This document shows, one piece after another, positions 9,601 to 16,785 of a stretch of 64,000 bases of DNA (position 1 is the stretch's first letter; each line of letters begins with the position of its first letter). A model generated the notes under the pieces. That model had not been told where the DNA came from. It did no database searches and saw nothing but the letters and a program-made list of their open reading frames with translations. Location of the stretch: NCBI GenBank assembly GCA_900074725.1, contig LT598461.1, positions 248,001 to 312,000 of the forward strand. The letters run 5' to 3'. The DNA comes from Lachancea dasiensis (lineage: Eukaryota > Ascomycota > Saccharomycetes > Saccharomycetales > Saccharomycetaceae). Position numbers and translations under genes: made by a program.

Positions 9601-10497
9601 ATCAATGATTCATCCAATGAGAAAAAAAACTTAAAGCTCAATATAGATTTGGCTGACCTGAGAACCGAACTGACCCAAATTGATTTCGAGCTCAGCAACC
9701 TCAATATCCAAAATGCAGAGGCGCAGAGAGATGAATATCAGCAAGAGTCAAACCATTTGAGGTCTTTATTCGAAAAGTTGTCGTCGGACAACGCAGGACG
9801 ATTGGGAGAAATAAAACAACTTCAAAATCAAATCCATTCCCTCTTTGCGCAGCTCAAAAGTGACTATAGCGACGTGGATAATACTTATCAGCGGGAGTGG
9901 GTCAAATTGCAGACCAAAACCCTTGTTACTGATGACATTGAAGTTTATTCTAAAGCTTTGGATAGCGCTATTATGAAGTACCATTCCCTGAAAATGCAGG
10001 ATATCAACAGAATTATTGATGAACTGTGGAAGAGAACATACAGTGGAACTGACGTTGACACAATCAAAATAAAGTCCGATGAAGTCACCAACTCAATGAG
10101 AGGGAAGACTTATAATTACAGGGTGGTGATGTACAAACAGGATGCCGAGTTAGATATGCGGGGAAGGTGCTCAGCAGGTCAAAAAGTTCTAGCTTCGATC
10201 ATAATTCGACTAGCCTTGTCAGAAACTTTTGGAGTGAACTGCGGGGTTATTGCTCTTGACGAACCTACGACGAATCTTGATGAGGAAAACATTGAAAGCT
10301 TGGCAAAGTCTCTAAACAATATCATTGAATTTCGTCGGCACCAGAAGAACTTTCAACTCATTGTTATTACACATGACGAGAAGTTTCTGCGTTATATGGG
10401 CGCCGCGGAATTTGCCGATCATTTTTATAAGGTCAAACGAGATGACCGCCAAAAATCTCAAATTGAATGGGTTGACATCAACAGAGCTATTAGCTAG
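6601..10497 (+). CDS. RAD50: RAD50, ATPase of the Mre11-Rad50-Xrs2 DNA repair complex
   Basis: 1298 residues, close to the 1312 of S. cerevisiae. The N-terminal ABC half has the Walker A loop GTNGSGKTT (residues 34-42) and the Q-loop region FCHQEDSLWPLSEPS. Two long coiled-coil arms flank a zinc hook with the CxxC motif CCYLC (near residue 678). The C-terminal half has the signature region GRCSAGQKVLASIIIRLAL and Walker B VIALDEPTTNLDEEN. Rad50 tethers and processes double-strand breaks, acts in meiotic recombination and telomere upkeep, and activates Tel1. The true start is the ATG at 6601 (MSAIYKLSIQGIRSFDSN); the frame extends three codons upstream only through a TTG. Its stop overlaps the convergent MPA43 gene by 8 bp. 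Confidence 0.98.
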   Translation: MSAIYKLSIQGIRSFDSNERETIEFGKPLTLIVGTNGSGKTTIIECLKYATTGDLPPNSKGGAFVHDPKITGEKDVRAQVKLAFTGANDVNMIVTRNIQLLVKKTTSTFKTLEGQLVALNKGDRTTLCSRAAELDQQVPLYMGVPKAILDYVIFCHQEDSLWPLSEPSNLKKKFDEIFQAMKFTKALDNLKVIRKEMAVDIKLLKQSVEHLKVDRDRSRSTKINIANLEKRVETYQKQVQEVDRQLDEITDKSDKLFKSNQEFQQVLSKMDGLRNSRSSLQAQIARLEGTTELLDLPREKLEDLVTNFSAALKEKETVVEQLQNQMREKRQGLDEARNSYNELISIKGGLEARQETHFGHKKQLKALVEDLRHKKIVHSDAIASELNEYVDTSMKALEATSLESGKEIEKLKRQIMDLESSRVKQEQQLIYCKKDKDKLLQELDSFKSKFGEMADIENDLAKEKDSLKNYEARLGGKDGDQEINDLTSQIKNENGRILLLENDLEKIQRELLKLNEQADLNAKFSLLKKNLTIKDEELKHCSIKLSEDSRAQTWNIRPTLDLELEFKRFYLKLQKDSTSLTREHNNLAQGVAERQFIYDSSKKKLEELQAKIETLHRKVEDGLPENCTIEDYDELLKEAEESYRVAVENLKMHKTTLEFNLKALEVAKSSNCCYLCQRSFGNDQEQSKLLVELQSRTNTKYEETLMAILKEEEEYLASLRKLERDFSLVKSLSDSKRSVEQEQNRTSSNLTEQKETLSDSAKRLGEVTDDLQYVEKILRPIVDNILRLREDTKALNGDFKEVSDELSVVNGVGGNLKTAEELQVEQKRVSSAIRDSRKQLEEWQEAKEKKSRELSNLIGLIREKNFRIHDFEKKISEKTNLASSIKDNENSLSHIDSLIESGSSSLKTISNRVVDLKADLTHKASHALTREKEERKNLDFLREKRDIFTRLTSDIHEFETVYALRIQSIGEELSRANGLVISLSQKLETGIKDIEAQNRQINDSSNEKKNLKLNIDLADLRTELTQIDFELSNLNIQNAEAQRDEYQQESNHLRSLFEKLSSDNAGRLGEIKQLQNQIHSLFAQLKSDYSDVDNTYQREWVKLQTKTLVTDDIEVYSKALDSAIMKYHSLKMQDINRIIDELWKRTYSGTDVDTIKIKSDEVTNSMRGKTYNYRVVMYKQDAELDMRGRCSAGQKVLASIIIRLALSETFGVNCGVIALDEPTTNLDEENIESLAKSLNNIIEFRRHQKNFQLIVITHDEKFLRYMGAAEFADHFYKVKRDDRQKSQIEWVDINRAIS

Positions 10498-12106
10498 ATG
10501 TTTTGCTCAATGTCAAACTCTCGTTCACCCATGATCTGTACTTCCGCTGTGTTGTAGCCATGTCGAGGTAGATGTGGTACTTGGCCTCCAGTAAACTTTT
10601 TATCTTATGATTGTCATGTAAATGACTAGGAGCGCTAACTCTAGTCAGCAGGGAATCTTGGGTTGAGTTTGTTGCTATAATGTCTATCACATTTTTTTTG
10701 AGATGAGCTGCTTTGCCCATCAAATATGCGCCTTTGACACCCATGAGATTAGAGTTTGCTGTGGCAACTTTTACAGGTATATTTCCATTAACGATGGAGA
10801 TTAGGGCCATGAGTCTGGCATTCACAGCTTGACTTCCGGAAACTCTTATGTCTTGAATTTCAGCACCAAGGCATTCTTTCACATGCCTCGTTTGAAAAGC
10901 GAGGAATTCCAAGATCGCTGCATATTTGAATACCAGGTCTTGGAAAGAGTAATCCGTTGTTTCGCCAATCAGCATACCGGCCATGTCAGGATCGCAATAA
11001 GGAGTTCGGTTTCCTTGAAGCTCGCCATAGACGAAGATGTATTTTGTATGGAGATGGATGGATTGAAGAGACTCTTCCTCGATCTCTTCAATGCTACTCT
11101 CAATCAATTCTAATAATCTGTCTCGATTACTGACATATTCTCGAGCTGCTGGGTGGGTTTCGAAGAGATGCTCGAGGAGTTTTCCTGTCGTAGATTGACC
11201 TGCTTCGTACACAAACCAGTTGCCCTTACTTGTGCTGTCTAAGATATTTGTGAAAGGTCCCCAGACACCAGGGATACAACCAAGGTCTTTCGAGCTTGCA
11301 TATAAGTAGCATGTAGATGTTCCGGCAACCATGGTAAGCGATTTGTCTGGAGTTGGTGAGGATATCGCAAAATAGCTAGAGTAGCAGTCTATGCAGCTTG
11401 TCACATCCACCGCATGAGGCCTATCATTGACTTGCGTTGGTCCAATCTTAACGTTACTGGGTAACGCTAGAATTGTAGCGTAGAATTCATCTTTCCAGCC
11501 TGTTAGCTCTCCGTCATGACCGATCCCATTTTTGTTGGGTTTTTTGGAAAGCATACTAGCGTTCCAGTCGTATCGATTGGCCATTTCATAGGCAATATAA
11601 GTATGGAGGTCAAATACTTCCAAATTTTGCAGTTCCTCACTTTTCCTCAGATTATGCAGGATAGAGCGTAATTTAGGAACTCCCATCTCGGGTATGAAAG
11701 CTCCACCCATGAAATCCTTTTCAAAGTTGGCCCTTCTGTTGACATCGATCGCATCGCTGGCGGCAGAACCATCCATCCAGAACACCACATTTTGAGTTGC
11801 ACTGGTCTTTAATTTGTAAACGTCAAAAGGCCTCAATTTCCCGGTGGAATGTTGGCTAAAGACTGCCATGGAACATGTCGCTGCAACACCACAAGACTCC
11901 ACGTTGTTGATGTCAATCGCAAGTTCGTCAACGCATCTGAAAAGCGCTGTCATGATCTCATGCGTGCTTTGCGTAAAACGCTTGGACCCATGATTATAGT
12001 AACAAACACTTTCTGACACAACCTTAATCGGTTGATCTGTGGATAAGTCGTAAGCTCCTACCCTAACGTCGGTGGACCCAAGATCTACACCTAATCCTAT
12101 TCTCAT
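10490..12106 (-). CDS. MPA43: MPA43, FGGY-family carbohydrate kinase-like protein
   Basis: 538 residues (S. cerevisiae Mpa43: about 542). The N-terminus has the sugar-kinase phosphate-1 loop, GLGVDLGSTDVRVGAYDLST, and later segments carry VFWMDGSAASDAIDVN (the substrate-side DHR-like region), GTSTCYLYASS and a C-terminal SGSQAVNARLMALIS adenosine-binding motif. These place it in the ribulokinase branch of FGGY kinases; related proteins phosphorylate D-ribulose, but the substrate of Mpa43 itself is not settled. The ATG at 12106 (MRIGLGVDLG) is chosen; the open frame continues 11 codons upstream only to a GTG. Gene position between RAD50 and RPA49 matches YNL249C. Its last 8 bp overlap the RAD50 stop region on the other strand. 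Confidence 0.9.
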   Translation of the reverse strand: MRIGLGVDLGSTDVRVGAYDLSTDQPIKVVSESVCYYNHGSKRFTQSTHEIMTALFRCVDELAIDINNVESCGVAATCSMAVFSQHSTGKLRPFDVYKLKTSATQNVVFWMDGSAASDAIDVNRRANFEKDFMGGAFIPEMGVPKLRSILHNLRKSEELQNLEVFDLHTYIAYEMANRYDWNASMLSKKPNKNGIGHDGELTGWKDEFYATILALPSNVKIGPTQVNDRPHAVDVTSCIDCYSSYFAISSPTPDKSLTMVAGTSTCYLYASSKDLGCIPGVWGPFTNILDSTSKGNWFVYEAGQSTTGKLLEHLFETHPAAREYVSNRDRLLELIESSIEEIEEESLQSIHLHTKYIFVYGELQGNRTPYCDPDMAGMLIGETTDYSFQDLVFKYAAILEFLAFQTRHVKECLGAEIQDIRVSGSQAVNARLMALISIVNGNIPVKVATANSNLMGVKGAYLMGKAAHLKKNVIDIIATNSTQDSLLTRVSAPSHLHDNHKIKSLLEAKYHIYLDMATTQRKYRSWVNESLTLSKTSS

Positions 12107-12272
12107 TTGGCAAAATGGATTGCAGTTGACAACTTCCACGAAATTATAGATTTAGATAGTGGATAAGTCATTAAGTTAATATAATCTTTGAGTGACAGCA
12201 CACCTGCGTAGATAAAACATCAGATAAAAGACAAAGTATGTTGCTGTTTCCTCCAATATTAATATACTTGTA

Positions 12273-13511
12273 CTAACGTCTACCTGCTCTTACTCTTCTG
12301 CCCATTTCAGGGACCTTGAATGGTACCTTCATAGTGGCTATTTTGTATGTAGAAGCAGCACTCTTTGGTATACCAAAGGCTTCGGCCTGGGATACCGTGG
12401 CTCCTTTGACTATCGCGCCAAGGTTCTTGAATAGATTCACAATCTTGGAAGGCTTGAGACCCAGCTCTTGGGCCAATGGTGAGATCTCCACGATGAAATT
12501 ATCCAAATGCAAAATGATGGCTAGGATGTAACACAACAGTTTATCCTCCCTTTGAGGATCTATAAAAAACCCACGCTCTTTCGAGCGGCCATACTGACCC
12601 GGCCTCGAGATAGTGAATCTCTCGAGAATGCCATCGATGAGGGCCTCAGAGGGAGCATTTAGATTCTCGAGTAACTTGGCCTTGTCGCTCACTCTCTTGT
12701 TTTCGAATACACCAAGCAATAGCGACAAGTAATACAGCAGTTGGAGTTTGGCCATCTGTTGCGATTGAGTTAAAGTGGGCAACTTTTTAGCCACGTATGG
12801 CGATTTCTTGAAAGGAAGCAGTTCGAGCCTCGCGGCTTCGTCGGTTTCCTTGAGAATGGCACCCACACGAATATGTTGCCATTCCTTTTTCGGTATTATA
12901 TTGTGAATTGGATATATTTGCTCGACGTCGGTGGCATTCGCATTTGCCTGGGGCGTCGTGCTGTCTTGTGAAGAGACTTGTTGCAAGGCCTCTCTCGAAG
13001 GCAAGTCCTTAGAGGCAGTCTTCACTGAGTCTACGATCTCAACAGCCGAATCCACCAATTTGTCCGAATCAATTCTGTTGCGCTCGATGTCAGCAATTGC
13101 CTTTTTGGCCTTCTTGGTACCAAAGGCCTCGCCCAGAGCATTTCTCAAGGCCCCAGCGCGCAGTTCTGTACGCTTGATGTCAGGTCCTGCAAGGTCTTTG
13201 GTAGACTTTGAGGCCACTTTGGCCGCTATCACGGGAGATTTGTGTAGCTGCACTGTCCTAGTCGCTGGATCGTAGATGCCCACCAGGTACTGACTACTGT
13301 CATTAGAGTTTACATCCGTGCTGCCTGAGTATTCGATCCGGTCATTTTCTCCGTGAAGCAGAAAATTCTCGGGGGAACTCTTCGACCTGAAGAGCTCGAA
13401 CTTGGTCTTCTTAGGAACCTGCACACCTTTGAAAAAAGCTCCTACCGCAACCGATGGCTCGGCTTCGAACTTTTCCACTTCAATTCTGCTGAAAGCTCGT
13501 TTTTGGCTCAT
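12273..13511 (-). CDS. RPA49: RPA49, RNA polymerase I subunit A49
   Basis: 412 residues (family about 415). The N-terminal dimerisation module (about residues 1-110, which pairs with A34.5) includes GAFFKGVQVPKKTKFELF. A linker rich in Ala, Ser and Asp follows (about 110-195). The C-terminal tandem winged-helix domain (about 200-400) has RVGAILKETDEAARLELLPF and the GLKPSKIVNLFKNLGA helix, and the protein ends in a basic tail (RRVRAGRR). A49 stimulates Pol I initiation, elongation and RNA cleavage in the nucleolus. It starts at the ATG at 13511. The upstream region carries ribosome-biogenesis promoter motifs (13690-13712), fitting its role. Confidence 0.95.
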   Translation of the reverse strand: MSQKRAFSRIEVEKFEAEPSVAVGAFFKGVQVPKKTKFELFRSKSSPENFLLHGENDRIEYSGSTDVNSNDSSQYLVGIYDPATRTVQLHKSPVIAAKVASKSTKDLAGPDIKRTELRAGALRNALGEAFGTKKAKKAIADIERNRIDSDKLVDSAVEIVDSVKTASKDLPSREALQQVSSQDSTTPQANANATDVEQIYPIHNIIPKKEWQHIRVGAILKETDEAARLELLPFKKSPYVAKKLPTLTQSQQMAKLQLLYYLSLLLGVFENKRVSDKAKLLENLNAPSEALIDGILERFTISRPGQYGRSKERGFFIDPQREDKLLCYILAIILHLDNFIVEISPLAQELGLKPSKIVNLFKNLGAIVKGATVSQAEAFGIPKSAASTYKIATMKVPFKVPEMGRRVRAGRR

Positions 13512-13949
13512 TTAAATTACAGTGCCGCAAGGTATTCTCCTAGAAACTTTCAATGTCGAAACGGAATAATAAACAGGCTTCGGTCACCTTTTGGCCTATT
13601 ATCTTAGCTTTGAAACGCTATAGTTCGTTCAAGGTTTTGATAGTTGATCTCATCTCATCGATTACATCCAATATTTTTTACATGTTATTTGAAAATTTTT
13701 ATACCGATGAGCTGGAGGTGTTAGGCAATTTAAACGTAAAAAGTAGAAGCTAATGTTGGAAGTTAAAATGTTCGATGAAAGAAGGTTGATACTCAGAATT
13801 TTTAGCCTTGGATAAGTCTACCATAGTTTAGACGCTTGGAGGTTGCTACTACCAATTTTCAGAAACGAATTCCGAGCAATATCAAAATACTTTCCCAACT
13901 GTAGGCTGCCTGGCGCGCGGAGGCATTTGGTAGAGCGTGGCAGAATACC
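13512..13949. promoter_or_regulatory. Divergent RPA49/JJJ3 promoter region
   Basis: 438 bp between divergent start codons. It contains an RRPE and PAC pair at 13690-13712. A 66-codon plus-strand frame from 13553 lies inside the RPA49 promoter and has no recognisable domain; I treat it as chance. Confidence 0.6.
13690..13712. promoter_or_regulatory. RRPE plus PAC motif pair (ribosome-biogenesis regulon type)
   Basis: TGAAAATTTTT at 13690-13700 matches the RRPE element (bound by Stb3 in S. cerevisiae). GATGAGC at 13706-13712 contains the PAC core GATGAG (bound by Dot6/Tod6). The two are 5 bp apart, about 180-200 bp upstream of the RPA49 start. This arrangement is the standard signature of Pol I/III subunit and rRNA-processing genes controlled by TORC1/PKA. 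Function here is inferred from the motifs alone. Confidence 0.65.
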
Positions 13950-14429
13950 ATGAGCTTTGGACCTTCGCATTATGAGGTTTTGGATCTAGAGGCAGATTGT
14001 GATTCGCAAGAAATAAAAACAGCCTATAGAAAGAAGATCTTGGGTGCACACCCAGATAAAAAACGTTGTGGTTCCGGACCGGCCATTTATTCTATTGAAA
14101 AAATCCAAGAAGCGTACCGCGTTTTGTTAGACGACGAGAACCGGATGCGTTACGACGCCCTGCTCGCAGAGTCTTATAAGAAAACCGGGTTTCACAACGC
14201 TGGCGATGGACTTGATTCCTTTTCGTTGGATGAATTTCGATTCGATTCGCAGAAGGAGCTGTTTTATATGGACTGTCCACGATGCAGCATTGAGGAGGGA
14301 TTCGAGTTTAGCGAAGACACTCTTGAGGCTAACGGAGCAGAACTACCCCAAGGTGGTTTCTACATAGTGGTACAGTGCAGTGCATGCAGTCTATGGATCA
14401 CGGTTACATTTGACGTGGCCGAAGACTGA
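13950..14429 (+). CDS. JJJ3: JJJ3/DPH4, J-domain protein of diphthamide biosynthesis
   Basis: 159 residues. The N-terminal J-domain (about residues 6-75) carries the HPD tripeptide at 34-36 (LGAHPDKKRC). The C-terminal CSL zinc-binding domain has two Cys pairs, C109/C112 (DCPRC) and C143/C146 (CSAC). This layout is that of DPH4/Jjj3, which supports the first step of diphthamide synthesis on a histidine of eEF2 in the cytosol. The S. cerevisiae protein is slightly longer (about 172). In S. cerevisiae this gene is YJR097W and lies beside YJR098C; here the same pair sits between RPA49 and CRS1. Confidence 0.92.
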   Translation: MSFGPSHYEVLDLEADCDSQEIKTAYRKKILGAHPDKKRCGSGPAIYSIEKIQEAYRVLLDDENRMRYDALLAESYKKTGFHNAGDGLDSFSLDEFRFDSQKELFYMDCPRCSIEEGFEFSEDTLEANGAELPQGGFYIVVQCSACSLWITVTFDVAED

Positions 14430-14495
14430 CGAGTAAGAAAACCGGTTATCTAGCAGCATTCATGGGTTTGTGCTGAGTTCCGATTTGTTCTTTCG

Positions 14496-16334
14496 TCACT
14501 CGTTGTCAACTAGAGATATGAAGGCTTTGGCCATGGCGTCAAAATCGGTCATCAAACTGACATGAGCACATTCCGAGGCTATTTTGGCCACTACTGGAAA
14601 TCCGCGAGTTTCCGGCAGTAGCCATTTGTGGTGTACAACTCCGTCACCGGGACCGTAATAGAATTCATTGTATTCACCGTGCTTGATTTGGTCCTTATTT
14701 GCGACTTTCGCGCCTCGAACTGTAGGGATCCGATTCCCATAGACGATTGCCAATGGTGGGTAATTTTTAGCCGGATCATATTTCAGGCTTTCCAAATATT
14801 CTCGTGTTTGTTTGAGCGTTCTTGCAAGATACTCTTCGCATTTTTCCAAAGGGGTAACAAAGTCCATCACCTCCGTATTGTTGGTACTCGAAGTTCTCAT
14901 CATATCCACATGTGGGATCAAACTAAATTTATCTCTATTTGGTGAAGTGACCTTGATTTCGTCGTTATCTGTATTGAGTCGTTTTTTGCTAACCAAAGGT
15001 GACAGTCCATATTCACTCCATACCTGTGGGTCGAAAAAATCGAGATCGTAACGCTCAAGTGAGGTGCTATTTGCAAAGCATCTCCCATCGAAGGGTAGAA
15101 AGTAAAAGCTACTTCTCATGAAAAAAGTAGTTTCGGCACTCAGAATGGTTTTGTTGAAAATAACTTCGTCACCCAACCGTAAGGGCCCTAAGATGTTTGG
15201 ACATTGGCTGGGCGAACCGACGTATATTATACCTCTCACGAGGTTTGTGTGGTCTTGAAGTACTTTGTGGGCTACCAATCCACCCATCGAATGTGCAATT
15301 ATAAATGTGCCCTTTTTCACTTTTTGCTTATCATAAATATCCTGTAGTTTAGCAGCCAGCTGTTCTGCTGGTATGTGGAGTGAGAGCCTCCAATCGTACC
15401 CAAACTCCTCAATGGTTACGTTGGGGTTGCTGTCCAATCTCTTGATTAGCTTTTTGCAAACATCAACGGGTCCGAAATGTGTAAGCATTCTATCAGAAAA
15501 TATTTTAGACTGAGCAACATTTTCCGAGTCCTGGTCAGGGCCAATCAGTAAATCCACTTTGCGAATATTGAAGCCGGCCCTAATTGGCAACCACACCCTT
15601 CGCTTCGTGTGTGAATCACGCAGGATACTGCCCCGGTAACCGCCTAAAATCACCACATTTCCTTCGAGCTCATCCCATATAGACTCAAGACGTTGCAATT
15701 GATACCCGTCAAGAGTGGTTGTTTCCTGATCCGCTGAAAAAGAACGAATGGTTTGAAGTAGAGAGCCGGGGTGTAATGCTCGCTTTACAGCTCTGGCGCG
15801 CACGTTGTCAATTCCCTTTTGGTTTTGAAAAAGCTCTAGTTCTTCCACCGATGTTATTGTTTCTTGCCGCTGTAATTTCAATTTAATCCTTCGCTTCGTC
15901 TTGATCCGCGTCTTATCATCAGAAGAGGTTGGAAGGAACGTTCTGCGCAAGCTGGTAAGGGGAGATGTTGGAAGTAACGACTTACCTCCGAATGGCAGGT
16001 TGAACGTGAAAATAGATGTGTTCTGCTTGTCGATTTTGGAACCATCGATGTCCTCAGGGGGAGGTTCGCTGGAAGCAGCCAAATCGCTGCTACCGACACT
16101 GCTCCCTACCTCTTCAACATCATCCACACTCTCTTCTTCCCGTTCGCCATACACGGAGAGTTCTTCGTCCGAGTTATCATTAGGATCTACAAAATCAAGC
16201 CTTCTGACCTCTCCCCCTCTTAAGCTCCCTAGCTTGTCGTGGGTGTATTCCAGATCTGATTCGCTAGTAGAACTCGCATCGGTGCTTTCTATCCCACTAT
16301 CAACAGTAGAGTATTGATTAGCATCCAATACCAT
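14496..16334 (-). CDS. YJR098C-like LCAT/lipase-fold protein
   Basis: 612 residues. The first 140 or so are acidic and Ser-rich and probably disordered. The rest is an alpha/beta-hydrolase of the lecithin:cholesterol acyltransferase type: GNVVILGGYRGSILRD (about 225-240), FGYDWRLSLH (about 311-320) and the nucleophile elbow AHSMGG with Ser349. A late GDGVVHHKWLLPE and AHVSLMTD probably carry the Asp/His of the triad. The S. cerevisiae homologue YJR098C (about 656 residues) has no firmly established function, so substrate and location remain unknown. Convergent with JJJ3 (66 bp between stops). The ATG at 16334 is the first in frame. Confidence 0.85.
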   Translation of the reverse strand: MVLDANQYSTVDSGIESTDASSTSESDLEYTHDKLGSLRGGEVRRLDFVDPNDNSDEELSVYGEREEESVDDVEEVGSSVGSSDLAASSEPPPEDIDGSKIDKQNTSIFTFNLPFGGKSLLPTSPLTSLRRTFLPTSSDDKTRIKTKRRIKLKLQRQETITSVEELELFQNQKGIDNVRARAVKRALHPGSLLQTIRSFSADQETTTLDGYQLQRLESIWDELEGNVVILGGYRGSILRDSHTKRRVWLPIRAGFNIRKVDLLIGPDQDSENVAQSKIFSDRMLTHFGPVDVCKKLIKRLDSNPNVTIEEFGYDWRLSLHIPAEQLAAKLQDIYDKQKVKKGTFIIAHSMGGLVAHKVLQDHTNLVRGIIYVGSPSQCPNILGPLRLGDEVIFNKTILSAETTFFMRSSFYFLPFDGRCFANSTSLERYDLDFFDPQVWSEYGLSPLVSKKRLNTDNDEIKVTSPNRDKFSLIPHVDMMRTSSTNNTEVMDFVTPLEKCEEYLARTLKQTREYLESLKYDPAKNYPPLAIVYGNRIPTVRGAKVANKDQIKHGEYNEFYYGPGDGVVHHKWLLPETRGFPVVAKIASECAHVSLMTDFDAMAKAFISLVDNE

Positions 16335-16785
16335 TCGAAAAGTGGCCTAAACCTGCTTACACTTTTGCTTCGTTACTATATATGGTTCAAATGTTGAGAT
16401 GGTGTTGATTTAAGTTTTTGAACTTAGCAGACAAGTTATAAGTACATAGAACATCATAATTTTTTGAGCCCGACGTACCACTAAGCATACAATCAGTATG
16501 ACAGTGATTGCTAAGGAAGTGTTCGGTTCGAGATCGCATCAGGAAATGGTTGTAGTGCTGCTTGGCGTACTTGGCTTGAAGTTAGTGGATCATTTTGTCC
16601 TCATGTGACGTTGGAACATAATCAAAATTTTTAAATAGGCAGACGAGAACTCATCAGAGCCAAATGAGTGTTGTCAAAGCGAAACACCCAAGTGGGACAT
16701 TAACTTAGCAGTTGTGTGATTTGTCCAGTTACCGCTGTTAGAAAACGTGTAAGGATTTGCCAACACATAGAATCAAAGGCATTAT
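16335..16785. promoter_or_regulatory. Divergent YJR098C-like/CRS1 intergenic region
   Basis: 451 bp with no recognisable gene. It includes TATATA near 16378. It should serve the promoters of both flanking genes; no specific factor site is convincing. Confidence 0.45.

Noticed and set aside
13553-13753. 66-codon plus-strand frame between RPA49 and JJJ3
   Set aside because: It lies in the RPA49 promoter, overlaps the RRPE/PAC motifs and has no recognised similarity.
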